Source: JABWAJ01 sp038323375
GTDB taxonomy: Bacteria > Bacteroidota > Bacteroidia > Chitinophagales > Saprospiraceae
Assembly: GCA_038323375.1 (NCBI GenBank)
Contig: JBBQGV010000016.1
Coordinates: 12,323-76,322 of the forward strand
Direction of reading: 5' to 3'
Length of the DNA stretch: 64,000 nt
A program made the translations under genes and the position numbers. Position 1 is the stretch's first letter, and every line of letters begins with the position of its first letter. Positions 44,761-54,091 of the stretch are shown one piece after another. The notes under the pieces were generated by a model. The model ran no database searches. It was not told the DNA's origin and worked only from the letters and a program-made list of their open reading frames with translations.

Positions 44761-45840
44761 TTAAAGAAAGTCTGACTCGCCCTGTTGTTGGAGCGTCTGG
44801 GTCACTTTCTTGATGTCCTGTTCCTTCGATTTTGGATAAATCAGTAATACATCGCCTTCATCTACAATGATGAAATCTTCGAGTCCGCGCAAGACCGCTA
44901 ATTTGCCTTCCGGCAAATGGACTAAACAATTATGCGTGTCGTAGGCCATGGCACGTCCGCCAACGATGGCGTTCCCGTCATCATCTTTGGCCAGTTCGCC
45001 GTGTAGGGAAGCCCACGTGCCCAGATCAGACCATCCAAAATCGGAAGGAATGGTAAATACATTATCCGCTTTTTCCATGATCGCATAATCAATGGAAATA
45101 TCGGGAGTGGCGGGGTAACGCCGGTTAATAAATGCTTGCTCTGTGGAGGTATTGTAGCTATTAATGTCTTCTGAAAGGATGTCGTAAATCCCGACGGCAT
45201 GCTTTTGAAAAGCAGCCAGGATGGTGGTGGCGCGCCAGACAAAAATACCCGCATTCCAAAGGTAGTCCCCGCTGGATATGAATGCGTGCGCTTGTTCCAA
45301 AGGCGGCTTTTCTGTAAAACGAAAAACGCGATGTACGCCATTTTGCGATTCCCGGTCGTAGTGTATATAACCATAGCCGGTGTCAGGGCGCGAAGGTTTA
45401 ATCCCAAGCGTCAGGAGTGCGTCTTCCGAAGCGGAAAAAGCCAGCGCTTTTGACAAGGTTTGGACGAATGCGGCTTCCTGAAGAATAACATGGTCGGACG
45501 GCGCGATGACCAGGTTGGCATGGGCATCCAGTCCATGGATTTTCAGGGCAGCATAAGCCACACAGGGTGCGGTATTGTTGCGGGAGGGTTCGCAAAGTAT
45601 CTGATTGTCCGAAAGTTCCGGCAATTGTTCTTTTACTAAATCTTTATACAGCGCATTGGTCACCACAAAAACGCGTTCTGCCGGGCACAAATTCAGGAAG
45701 CGCTCAAAAGTGAGGCGCAGGAGGGAATGGCCGGTTCCAAGAATATCCAGAAATTGCTTGGGACGCACAGTCCGGCTGGCTGGCCAGAACCGACTGCCGA
45801 CGCCTCCGGCCATGATGATGACGTAGGTATGGTTGGACAA
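44761..45840 (-). CDS. manC: Mannose-1-phosphate guanylyltransferase
   Basis: 359 residues. It makes GDP-mannose from GTP and mannose-1-phosphate for glycan synthesis. The nucleotidyltransferase signature MAGGVGSRFWPASRTVRPKQF is at residues 10-30. Also present are the Asp-containing APSDHVI motif, FTEKPP (sugar-phosphate binding), WNAGIFVWRA and SIDYAIMEKADNV. The length matches single-domain guanylyltransferases without the ManC isomerase domain. A 245-bp gap without ORF separates it from the downstream glycosyltransferase. Confidence 0.93.
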   Translation of the reverse strand: MSNHTYVIIMAGGVGSRFWPASRTVRPKQFLDILGTGHSLLRLTFERFLNLCPAERVFVVTNALYKDLVKEQLPELSDNQILCEPSRNNTAPCVAYAALKIHGLDAHANLVIAPSDHVILQEAAFVQTLSKALAFSASEDALLTLGIKPSRPDTGYGYIHYDRESQNGVHRVFRFTEKPPLEQAHAFISSGDYLWNAGIFVWRATTILAAFQKHAVGIYDILSEDINSYNTSTEQAFINRRYPATPDISIDYAIMEKADNVFTIPSDFGWSDLGTWASLHGELAKDDDGNAIVGGRAMAYDTHNCLVHLPEGKLAVLRGLEDFIIVDEGDVLLIYPKSKEQDIKKVTQTLQQQGESDFL

Positions 45841-45992
45841 AGCTTTCGGGTTTAAGTTTCAAATGTTCATGGACGTTCCAGAAGCTGGCCGGGTTCATGT
45901 TCCCCGACCAGTCTGGAGCGCAATTTACTGGAATTAATTTGTACGGAAAAATTTATCGTCCATCGAATCATGGCAGGCCAGGCATTTGCAAT

Positions 45993-48900
45993 TTAATGCC
46001 CAACTACGACCAATGACTTCGATATGGTTTGCGTTGCATGAGCCAACTGGATGCGGTAGCAGCCATTGGCCAACCCTTTGAGCGGTAATTCCCAGGCGTG
46101 TTCGTCATCGTTCAAATTGACAATCTGTGTTTTCACCAAGCGGCCCACATGGTCATAAACCGAAAGTTTACCACTGCCTTCCAGGGCACCAGCGTACCGG
46201 CAAATGACAAAGTTGCTGGCCGGGTTGGGGAAGATGCTGAAATCGGAGTTGGCTACTTCCAGTGGCAGACTCCCCTGACTTGGATCAACTACCTGCAAAG
46301 GCTGCTGCGGTGGCTGCTGTGCCGCATTTTCGTTTCCAGAGGCACTTACCCGATTGCCGCCGCCCATGCTAATGAAAACAGCGTAATCCTCTACTTCGCC
46401 GTAGGCAAAAACCCCACAGGGAGATGCAGGTGAGCCGTATTTCATGGCAATGCGCATTCGGGTAAGTCCCGGCGCTGCATTGGCCGGGATCAACAAACTG
46501 GCAGAGATGGGCTGATTGGTCAGCCCGGGTTGAAACAGTAGTTCGCCGGCATCCAGAAAATCGCCATCCTGATTCAAATCCAGCCAAATGCGCCAGCTTT
46601 CATTAAACGGGGTGTTTGGGTAAGCAGGCGTTAAAGAAAGGGAATACGTTGCTCCTGTTGACAATGGGATGGGCGCAGCAGTTGAAAAATTTCCATAACC
46701 GCCATTGTTACCGCTGTTATTTAGGTAGTTGCCGATCTGAACGCTTTGTATCCACTCAAAGTTGGTGTTGCTTCCCCTGGCTATACAATAAAGAAGTCCT
46801 GGCGCCTGCCCGGGTACGACGGTAGCAGATGCGAAACCGGAACAGCCTTGTGTATCAGTTACAATTACGGTATAAGTGCCCGCAGACAAACCGGTAAGGT
46901 GCTGAGTAGTGGCTCCATTCGACCACAGATAAGCATACGGAGCTGTTCCACCAATTATTTCAAGGTATATATTGCCATTGGAACCATTGGTGGCCGGGGT
47001 GGCAATGGTGGTGGGCGAAACGGGTTGGGGTTGCCCCACGCCTGTGTTTTGAGAAACGAAACATCCATTTGCATCAGTGACTGTCAGGCTGTAAGCGCCT
47101 GCAACAAGGTCGTCTATCCAGCCGTTTGTATTGCCGTTGCTCCAGGCATAACTATACGGAAGCATACCGCCTGAAACCATTGTAAAAACAGCCCCATCGT
47201 TTTCGCCATGGCAACTGACTCCTTCAGGGAATAATTCCAATTCAAGTGCGTTGCCCTGTTGAACGGTTGCACTGGCGGGGGCAATACAGCCGTTTGCATC
47301 TGTTGCCGTCAGGCTGTAAGTGCCGGGGTCAAGGTCGGTGATGTTGGCACTGGTCGCATTGTTGCTCCACAGGTAGGTATAAGGTGCAACACCGCCGCTA
47401 ATCGTGCTGGCTATTGCTCCAGCTTGCCCGCCGAAACAGTTGGTATGCGTTGTGGTGAGGTTCAGTAACAGCGGTGCTGATTGTTGTATGGAAGCAGAAG
47501 CAAAACCCACGCAGCCGTTGGTGTCGGTCACCGTAACCGAGTATACACCAGGCGGAAGCCCTGTTAATGCGTTAGTTGTTGCGCCCGTGTTCCATTGATA
47601 AGAATAAGGTGCAGCCCCACCACTGACACTTGTTGTTATAGCGCCGGTTGGCGTGTCGCTGTTGCAGGCGGTCGGTGTGCCGGAAAGCGTTACCACAAAA
47701 GGGACTAATGGTTCCGTGATCATGACCGATAACTGAGCCTGGGTGATGCCATCCGATACGACAACGGTGTAAGTACCGGCGGGGATGTTGGATAACGTAG
47801 AACCGGCAGTTCCTGTATTCCAGGTGTAACTGTAATTTCCGGTACCTCCGGATGCCTGCACACTGATCCAGCCGTTCTGACCACTTTTGCACCGAACGGA
47901 TTGTAACCCGATCAATTGCACACTTAGCGGAATGGTGGTAGCGCTGACGCAAAAAGGAGCGACCTGTGCGGAATTAAACTGCGCACCGGAGGCCAAAATT
48001 TCACCGGAAGCGCTGGTGAGCTGATAAAACCCATTGCCACGGTTACAGCACATACCATCGCCGTAACTGTCGAAAACCACCAGTTCGTAACAACCGCTGG
48101 GCAGGCATTGCTGAAGATTGAGCGTACTATTCGGAGTTTGCCCGATATACAGCCCCCCCGAAGCGATCACCATTCCGCTGTTATTTACGATTTCCCAACG
48201 CGTTTCACCCGGGTAAAGGTCAAACTGAAGGCTGAGTGTCACCCACACATCGCAGGGGGTATGCAGGTATTTTTTGGCGTAAGCCCTCCGCCCCACGGCA
48301 CCCTGGTTGTTGTTGGCAGAAACGCTGTACCAGTTGCTTTCCCAGGGGCCAATCGGGACATTATAACTTGTGCTGTTACTGGAGCCGACGGGAACCATAT
48401 ACTTATTGCCTAAACTATGGATCACATAAGATGTGGCACCAGGCACAGGAGACCAACTGACAGTCGCTGAATTGGTCCCGTGGTATTGAATTTGAAAATC
48501 GGGTTGTCCGATAATGGTAAAAGGCACCGGAGATACCGACGATTGGTTTCCACGGGTAATCCGAACGAAAACTTTTCCGCTGACTACATTCGGAACGACC
48601 CAGGCATATTGGCGGACATGGGTCGGAATTGTCGTTGTAACCGGCGTCCAGGTCGCCATGTTATCCGAAGAATAGGAAAAGGAAAAAGAACCCGTTTGTC
48701 CTGCACTGGTTGCATCCCAACGAATTATCTGGGTCTCCCCGGGTACGAATCCTTCGCCGCCAACAGGGTAGGTGAGTTCTACCTCTTTGGTGATGAAACA
48801 ATAAACAACATGGTATTGCTGCGGCCCTTGCGGGACTAAGTGACCGTTCACCCGCAGGGTATAATTTCCGGCAACCGGGTTGTCCAGCACCACCTGTTCC

Positions 48901-50675
48901 ATATTGTTCAGGCGGTCTGTTCCGCGCCAGGCTGGCTTCAGCAGGCTATCTGCATGGGGGAAAGCGCTCAGTGCCCAAGGCATAAAAGTCTGATTGCCTG
49001 GAGTGATGAAGCGGGTATCGAGGTCATTGACCAATGCTTTCCCGGCCATGGGAGCGCCCGGAACGTCTGTCCAGTAGGTCATCACCCGAACCTGTTTGGT
49101 GTTTGGAGGGATGGTGATGGTATGATTTTGCTGGCCACCATGCCCAACCGTGCCTCCGAAATGCCGGAAATTCTGGAGGATCGCCGCAGCCCTTCCCAAG
49201 TGCATTCGGCCCCAGCCGTAGGTATAATCTGGACCGGTACGGCCAAGGTCTTCAGCGGAATTGAGCAGGGCTGCTTTGAGCAACCCCCCATCGGGCGTGT
49301 TGCCGTTGTGCAGCGAGCGGTAGAGTTGAACAAGGGTTGCCAACCCTCCGCCTACACCGGGCGCTGCTGCCGAAGTGCCCCCGCCAAACTGATAGGTATG
49401 GTTGGTATTGGTAGAAAGTTGCCCTTGACCGAATGCGCAAATATCCGGTTTGATGCGTCCGTCGCCGGCTGGCCCCCGGCTGCTGGAGAAGCGGATATCG
49501 TCATTTTCATACACGTTGCCAACTGCAATGGCACTTTTGCTGGCTTTGCGTCCGCCGGTGATGTTGCCATGGCGGGCACCATCAGGTTCGGTGATGTTGC
49601 CGTAAAGAGGGTGCGCTGGATCTGCTGCGTTATTGCCTGCTGAAAAAACATGGATCAGTTGGGGGTGTTCGATGGCTTGACCGTCTAAGCTGTAAGCGCT
49701 GTAAGAATATTCCCCTGCCGGGCTTTCGCTGTAAGATGTGATGGTCACCACCGTTCCATGATTGGTGTAGTGCTGTGGTGCCTGTTCTACATGCGGATAA
49801 CCATCAATAGCATACAAATGCAGCATCGCACCAGGCGCTGCGCCCATGGCTTGCGGGTCAATATTGCCTGCGCCACAGGCAATGCCAGCAACCATATCTC
49901 CGTGATTGCCATTGTTGGTGTTGGTGTATTGTGTATTTCTGCCTCGAAAATCTTCGTGGCTTACAGAGCCGTCGTCGGCAATGGCAATGCCTACCCCGGA
50001 TCCATCAAACCCCAGGCCGGGCGCAATGCTGAGGAGATTGCCCCGGTGATGCGACCTGCCGGGCACGCTTTCCGGTACCGGCGTTGTCGGCGCAGACTCC
50101 ACGTACATAATGAAGGGGTGTGCCGCAAGGGCTGAAATTTCGAGCAAGGTAACCGATACCTGGACAGCAGAACCAGCCAATTGTACCTCCTGGTATCCTT
50201 CATCCAGCAGGGATTCATAGAGCGTTTGTACGCTTTCTAAAGGGTAAGGATAAACCCGGAGGGTGAGCACGCCGTTTTCTGCCTCGGTGGCTGGAGCGTA
50301 GGTCAAAGCAGCGGAAAGTTTGTATTCCGGCAGATAAGGCACGAATGACTGCACGTTGAGTTGTTCAAGATCAATGCCCTGAGGAACCCGCGCTAAATAA
50401 GTGTTTTCCGGAATATAGGCGTCAAGCAGGACGCCTGCCGACAAGATGAGCGCTTGTTGTTCGTAACTTGAAGGCAGTATTTCAAATTGGAGCAACAACA
50501 CCGTATAATCGCCCGATCGGGCTTGTGCATGGGCTTGTTCTCCAAAATCGCGTGCCGGTATAAATGCTTCCGGCAAAATCGTGCCTGATTTCAAATGTGC
50601 GGCGTAATCAGGCTGAGTTAGGGCTGTCAGGGTGCATATCAACACACTGAGGGTAGACAGTACATAATGTTTCAT
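45993..50675 (-). CDS. Secreted subtilisin-like protease with SprB repeats, GEVED domain and T9SS tail
   Basis: 1560 residues. Signal peptide (1-21), N-terminal propeptide-like region, then an S8 catalytic domain with D234 (IAIADDG), H258 (NHGDMVAG) and S435 (GGTSAAAPG). Jelly-roll and Fn3-like regions follow. Four or five SprB-like repeats then occur (SGGTGNYSYTWNTGTAGS; SGGVAPYTYLWSNNATS). Next comes a GEVED domain (IWLDLNQDGDFLDAGELLF ... GEVEDYAVF), and last a type A sorting domain (FSIFPNPASNFVICRY). A surface or secreted protease; repeats may act as adhesive spacers. Confidence 0.9.
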   Translation of the reverse strand: MKHYVLSTLSVLICTLTALTQPDYAAHLKSGTILPEAFIPARDFGEQAHAQARSGDYTVLLLQFEILPSSYEQQALILSAGVLLDAYIPENTYLARVPQGIDLEQLNVQSFVPYLPEYKLSAALTYAPATEAENGVLTLRVYPYPLESVQTLYESLLDEGYQEVQLAGSAVQVSVTLLEISALAAHPFIMYVESAPTTPVPESVPGRSHHRGNLLSIAPGLGFDGSGVGIAIADDGSVSHEDFRGRNTQYTNTNNGNHGDMVAGIACGAGNIDPQAMGAAPGAMLHLYAIDGYPHVEQAPQHYTNHGTVVTITSYSESPAGEYSYSAYSLDGQAIEHPQLIHVFSAGNNAADPAHPLYGNITEPDGARHGNITGGRKASKSAIAVGNVYENDDIRFSSSRGPAGDGRIKPDICAFGQGQLSTNTNHTYQFGGGTSAAAPGVGGGLATLVQLYRSLHNGNTPDGGLLKAALLNSAEDLGRTGPDYTYGWGRMHLGRAAAILQNFRHFGGTVGHGGQQNHTITIPPNTKQVRVMTYWTDVPGAPMAGKALVNDLDTRFITPGNQTFMPWALSAFPHADSLLKPAWRGTDRLNNMEQVVLDNPVAGNYTLRVNGHLVPQGPQQYHVVYCFITKEVELTYPVGGEGFVPGETQIIRWDATSAGQTGSFSFSYSSDNMATWTPVTTTIPTHVRQYAWVVPNVVSGKVFVRITRGNQSSVSPVPFTIIGQPDFQIQYHGTNSATVSWSPVPGATSYVIHSLGNKYMVPVGSSNSTSYNVPIGPWESNWYSVSANNNQGAVGRRAYAKKYLHTPCDVWVTLSLQFDLYPGETRWEIVNNSGMVIASGGLYIGQTPNSTLNLQQCLPSGCYELVVFDSYGDGMCCNRGNGFYQLTSASGEILASGAQFNSAQVAPFCVSATTIPLSVQLIGLQSVRCKSGQNGWISVQASGGTGNYSYTWNTGTAGSTLSNIPAGTYTVVVSDGITQAQLSVMITEPLVPFVVTLSGTPTACNSDTPTGAITTSVSGGAAPYSYQWNTGATTNALTGLPPGVYSVTVTDTNGCVGFASASIQQSAPLLLNLTTTHTNCFGGQAGAIASTISGGVAPYTYLWSNNATSANITDLDPGTYSLTATDANGCIAPASATVQQGNALELELFPEGVSCHGENDGAVFTMVSGGMLPYSYAWSNGNTNGWIDDLVAGAYSLTVTDANGCFVSQNTGVGQPQPVSPTTIATPATNGSNGNIYLEIIGGTAPYAYLWSNGATTQHLTGLSAGTYTVIVTDTQGCSGFASATVVPGQAPGLLYCIARGSNTNFEWIQSVQIGNYLNNSGNNGGYGNFSTAAPIPLSTGATYSLSLTPAYPNTPFNESWRIWLDLNQDGDFLDAGELLFQPGLTNQPISASLLIPANAAPGLTRMRIAMKYGSPASPCGVFAYGEVEDYAVFISMGGGNRVSASGNENAAQQPPQQPLQVVDPSQGSLPLEVANSDFSIFPNPASNFVICRYAGALEGSGKLSVYDHVGRLVKTQIVNLNDDEHAWELPLKGLANGCYRIQLAHATQTISKSLVVVGH

Positions 50676-50891
50676 TTCCTAAATGGTTAAAATTCGCAAA
50701 GCCTTCCTTATCTCCCTGAAAGGGGGGAGACGGAAGCATTCTTACTGCGAAGCAAACTTGTCTTTATTTCATTGTGTGTAAAGCCTGCTCCTGAATAAGA
50801 GGGAATTCATGCTAACAGACCAGACAGAAAGCGTGTGAGCTAATAATCGGCATGGGCAGCTAAGTATTTCTGCCGGGAAAGACTCGAACCG

Positions 50892-50927
50892 CAAATGTAA
50901 ATATAGGACTTTTTTTGATATGCAAAA
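50892..50927 (-). promoter_or_regulatory. Possible promoter of the subtilase gene
   Basis: Minus strand TTTTG (50927-50923), a 23-nt spacer and TACATTTG (50899-50892) fit the Bacteroidota consensus with a slightly long spacer. It would give a leader of roughly 200 nt before the ATG at 50675. The rest of the 267-bp gap shows no other feature. Confidence 0.4.
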
Positions 50928-50942
50928 CAATTGTATGAACAA

Positions 50943-51335
50943 TTATTTGTCTTTGCTCGCCTTGGAGGCATTATAGTGGAAGTTGATGTTCAGCCAGATC
51001 GCGCGGGCTAATCGGAAAATGTATACGAAAAAAACGGCGCAAAAAGCGATCAGCATAGCAAAAGCAGTCATCATACCCCAATCCAGGATCCAATGAAAAA
51101 TGGCGATGAATGCAAGACTGAACCAACCCATGAAGATGTAGGAGATAAACATAGCGCCGTAGTAGAAACCAGGTTCGGGCATAAAATTCTGTCCGCAATG
51201 GTCGCATCGGGTTTTCATGTCGAAGGATCGCTTGAAGGAAAAAGAGCCGGTGTAGAACAGGTCGGACGAATGGCAGGTCGGGCATTTAAATCCAAATATG
51301 CTGTACGCTTTGCTGCCTTTTGAGAACAATCCCAT
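50943..51335 (-). CDS. DUF983 family membrane protein
   Basis: A 130-residue protein. An N-terminal zinc-ribbon-like part has two CxxC pairs, C18/C21 (CPTCHS) and C44/C47 (CDHCGQ). Two hydrophobic membrane segments follow (about 58-80 and 85-112). The MKTRCDHCGQNFMPEPGFYYGAMF (read as CDHCGQNF then EPGFYYGAMF) pattern is diagnostic of DUF983, a widespread small family of unknown function. It is divergent from the lipoprotein gene at 51580, with an 8+8 bp palindrome just upstream of its start. Confidence 0.88.
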   Translation of the reverse strand: MGLFSKGSKAYSIFGFKCPTCHSSDLFYTGSFSFKRSFDMKTRCDHCGQNFMPEPGFYYGAMFISYIFMGWFSLAFIAIFHWILDWGMMTAFAMLIAFCAVFFVYIFRLARAIWLNINFHYNASKASKDK

Positions 51336-51360
51336 CTAAGATTTTTTTTGTGGCGCAATA

Positions 51361-51378
51361 TATGAACAAATGTTCATA
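51361..51378. promoter_or_regulatory. Perfect 8-bp-arm palindrome, operator-like
   Basis: TATGAACA and TGTTCATA are exact reverse complements separated by AA, 26 bp upstream of the DUF983 start, in the divergent region. Downstream at 51409-51416 is TATTTTTG, a -7-like box facing the lipoprotein gene. The GAAC-N4-GTTC geometry resembles a dimeric repressor site, but no regulator can be named. Confidence 0.45.
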
Positions 51379-51579
51379 AAGTTGGTTTAAAAGTTAAATT
51401 TACCAGCGTATTTTTGCACTTAGTGTCGCTGAAATAATAACTGTCCACTTTTCCAAGAGGCCTTTTGCTCCTACCCTTCGTTGGGGAACCGCCGGAGAAA
51501 GCAACACTTATTAATTCAGCGCCCCTTAGGAAAATCGCGAAGCGATCTATTTCAGCGTTCTTAAATAAAATAATTCAAT

Positions 51580-52563
51580 ATGAAACAGGCTCTGTTCCTT
51601 TTTTTCGCGCTTGCCTTCATGGCAGCTTCCTGCCAAAACCAGCAGGCGACCACCGAAACAAGCGTTGCCCCGGCAACCGATGCTCCCGCCCAACTGACCT
51701 CCTATTCGGCAGCCGGTGGCGGCGTGACGAGTCTGGATAAATACTGGTATCAGGGAAAAGCGGAAATTTCGCACTACGCTTTGCAACAAAATCGTTACAA
51801 AGACATCCACGAAGGAGAAGCGGTGATGATTTTTGTGACGGAGGATTTTCTTACCGACAAGCAAGTGAAAAACGACCAATACCAAAACAAAAATTCTATC
51901 CCTATCCTGAAAAATAATATCGTGTGCAAATTCCCAACCGGCATCTACGACTATTCCATGATGACCTCCGTGTTTACGCCGATTAACACCCAGAAATTCC
52001 CGCGGACGATGAAAGTGACGGCTACTTCCCAGGAATGGTGCGGGCACACGTTTATGCAAATCAACGACCGCGACAAAGGTTATGCCGTATCCCTGCGCTC
52101 CTATTTTGAACAGGAAAGCGATCAGGACAATGTGGTAGCGCATACCTTGCTGGAAGACGAGCTGTTTAACCGCATCCGTATGAATCCTGCCAGCTTGCCC
52201 ACCGGAAAAATCAAACTGCTCCCCGGTACGATGGTTGCCCGCCTGATGCACAAAGAATTTCAGCCGATGGATGCGGAAATCAGCGTGGCACCATACAGCG
52301 GCAAGGAGTTTTCCGGGAATGCTCTACAGGTTTGTAGCGTCGTTTACCCTGCATTGGATCGTACCTTAGAGATTGTGTTTGAAAAAGAAGCGCCTTACCT
52401 TATCGCAGGCTGGAAAGATACTTATCCTTCCATGTTTGACAAACAAATGAGAAGCACGTTGGCGCGCCGCACGAACACGATACTTGACGCTTATTGGAGC
52501 CATAATGCCTTGTCCGACCAGCCTATGCGTAAGGCGCTAGGACTGACTACATTCACTAAATAG
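51580..52563 (+). CDS. Exported lipoprotein, conserved Bacteroidota family of unknown function
   Basis: 327 residues. It starts with a lipoprotein signal peptide (MKQALFLFFALAFMAASCQN; lipobox ending at C18). The mature part has recognisable conserved blocks (DKYWYQGKAEISHYALQQNR; IHEGEAVMIFVTEDFL; SMMTSVFTP; QEWCGHTFMQ; LLEDELFNRIRMNP). This family is often labelled septum-formation inhibitor in databases, but it bears no resemblance to Maf nucleotide pyrophosphatases, so that label should not be trusted. A palindromic repeat begins at the last base of the stop codon. Confidence 0.75.
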   Translation: MKQALFLFFALAFMAASCQNQQATTETSVAPATDAPAQLTSYSAAGGGVTSLDKYWYQGKAEISHYALQQNRYKDIHEGEAVMIFVTEDFLTDKQVKNDQYQNKNSIPILKNNIVCKFPTGIYDYSMMTSVFTPINTQKFPRTMKVTATSQEWCGHTFMQINDRDKGYAVSLRSYFEQESDQDNVVAHTLLEDELFNRIRMNPASLPTGKIKLLPGTMVARLMHKEFQPMDAEISVAPYSGKEFSGNALQVCSVVYPALDRTLEIVFEKEAPYLIAGWKDTYPSMFDKQMRSTLARRTNTILDAYWSHNALSDQPMRKALGLTTFTK

Positions 52564-52684
52564 TGTCTGTCTTTAGAATCCGATAGCTGCGTTATGTTCG
52601 CCCTAAAAAGCGGGAGGTTACTCGCGTAAATGACCGATTTTTAGGGCAACCATGCCTTGCTATCGAACTCTAAAGAACAGACAC
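52563..52684 (+). repeat. 122-bp palindromic element, copy B (core inverted relative to copy A)
   Basis: Same length and arm orientation as copy A at 29207-29328: GTGTCTGTCTTTAG at the left end, CTAAAGAACAGACAC at the right, with GCTGCGTTATG and CATGCCTTGC inside. The centre (about 52604-52641, CGGGAGGTTACTCGCGTAAA in part) matches copy A only after reverse complementation (about 25 of 28 positions against 18 of 28 in direct orientation). It overlaps the stop codon of the lipoprotein gene by one base. Confidence 0.85.
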
Positions 52685-52730
52685 GGGAATAAATGGACAG
52701 CCGCTCGACTAAAAAGACAGCTAAATAGCT

Positions 52731-53912
52731 TTATAGGCGATCCAGGGCCTGTATTAAAATAGCGCAAGCCTCGCGGATTTGTGTTTCTGAAATAATCAGA
52801 GGCGGGGCGATTCGGAGGGAGCGGTTGTTGAACAAAAACCAGTCAATAATCAGGCCCTTTTCCAGGCAAATTTGGATCACGGCCTGCACAGCAGCAAAAT
52901 CGCCGAGTTCTACTGCGATCAGGAGTCCGGCGCTCCGGACTTCCACGATGGCCGGGTGCTGGAGCAGTTGGACAAAAAGTGCCGATTTGAACCCTACCTG
53001 GGCAAGCCACTCTCCGCCAACCAGGGCTTCCAGGGTCGCTAAAGCTGCTGCACAAGAAACAGGGTGGCCGCCAAAGGTGGTGATGTGACCGAGCATCGGG
53101 TTGTCCGACAGGGCATTCATGAGGTTTTGCCCGGCAACAAAAGCGGCGATCGGCATCCCGCCGCCCATGCCTTTGCCCAGCAAAAGAACATCCGGCACGA
53201 TCCCGTATTGCTCGAATGCGAAAAGCGTGCCCGTTCGCCCATAGCCTGCCTGAATTTCATCCAAAACTAGCAACGTGCCGGTTTCTGTGCAGCGGTCCCT
53301 CAGCAGGCGCAGGTAGTTGGGAGCAGGTTTGCGTACCCCCCACTCCGCCTGCACGGTTTCGATAACCACGCAAGCTGTTTTTTCTGTAATTTGGGACAAA
53401 TGCGCCTCTTCGTTGAAGTCAATGTGGGCGATGCCGGGCAACAAGGGATGGTAGGGCGCTGTGAAATCTTTCGGCCACATGAGGCTGGCCGAACCTTGCG
53501 TACTGCCGTGATAGGCATAACGGCAAGCGATAATTTCTGCGCGACCGGTGTATCGCTTGGCCAATTTCATGGCGCCTTCTGTGGCTTCGCTGCCCGAATT
53601 AACGAAATATACGCTGCTTAATTCGGGCGGCAAATAGCTGGCAAGGCGAGCCGCCAACTGAACCTGCGGCGCCAGCACGTATTCGCCGTATACCATGGTA
53701 TGCCAATAGCGGTCGAGTTGGGCCTTGATGGCCGCAGCCACTTGTGGAGGGCGGTGTCCCAAAACGCTGACCCCAATTCCGGCAATCAAATCCATGTAGG
53801 TTTTTCCGGACGTGTCATATAGGTAAAGCCCTTCCGCGTAGTCAATTTCAAGCGCAAGCGGAAAGGGGCTCGTTTGTGCGAGGTGTTGCAGAAAAAGTTG
53901 GCGCTGGTTCAT
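52731..53912 (-). CDS. Class III PLP-dependent aminotransferase (ArgD/ornithine/GABA type)
   Basis: 393 residues with the fold-type I class III pattern: VNSGSEATEGAMKLAKRY (105-121), YHGSTQGS, D218 in LVLDEIQAGYGRTG for the PLP ring nitrogen, and Schiff-base lysine K247 in LLLGKGMGGGMP. Candidates are acetyl/succinylornithine, ornithine or 4-aminobutyrate transaminase; sequence alone does not decide. As argF' is far away (48 kb), an arginine role is possible but not supported by context. Convergent with the lipoprotein gene. Confidence 0.88.
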   Translation of the reverse strand: MNQRQLFLQHLAQTSPFPLALEIDYAEGLYLYDTSGKTYMDLIAGIGVSVLGHRPPQVAAAIKAQLDRYWHTMVYGEYVLAPQVQLAARLASYLPPELSSVYFVNSGSEATEGAMKLAKRYTGRAEIIACRYAYHGSTQGSASLMWPKDFTAPYHPLLPGIAHIDFNEEAHLSQITEKTACVVIETVQAEWGVRKPAPNYLRLLRDRCTETGTLLVLDEIQAGYGRTGTLFAFEQYGIVPDVLLLGKGMGGGMPIAAFVAGQNLMNALSDNPMLGHITTFGGHPVSCAAALATLEALVGGEWLAQVGFKSALFVQLLQHPAIVEVRSAGLLIAVELGDFAAVQAVIQICLEKGLIIDWFLFNNRSLRIAPPLIISETQIREACAILIQALDRL

Positions 53913-53932
53913 GTCAGGACTTCAGTTTAGGA

Positions 53933-53966
53933 CAAAAGTACTCCAAAAAAAAAGGGCTGCCCAAAA
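53933..53966 (-). promoter_or_regulatory. Promoter of the aminotransferase gene
   Basis: On the minus strand TTTTG (53966-53962), a 21-nt spacer and TACTTTTG (53940-53933) match the consensus. The -7 box is 21 nt upstream of the ATG at 53912. The -33 box falls in the loop of the preceding terminator. Confidence 0.55.
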
Positions 53967-53975
53967 GGACAGCCC
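53945..53975 (-). terminator. Strong Rho-independent terminator of the Crp/Fnr gene
   Basis: On the minus strand GGGCTGTCC-TTTT-GGGCAGCCC followed by nine T: a 9-bp stem (one mismatch or wobble) and perfect T-tract. It lies about 115 bp past the regulator stop at 54092. Confidence 0.85.
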
Positions 53976-54091
53976 AGGTTTGTGTTGATACTTGTTTGGG
54001 TAATGCACTCCGCCCGCATGAAGGCAGTCCGGACGGGGTTTGAAATGGGGTTATATTTTCATCAAAATCACTTAAATCCTAATTCTTTATT

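Noticed and set aside
46000..50600. Tandem DNA repeats in the SprB regions as CRISPR or satellite arrays
   Set aside because: The periodicity is at protein level (about 80-residue SprB-like modules) inside a coding frame; the DNA copies are diverged, with no direct repeat and spacer pattern.
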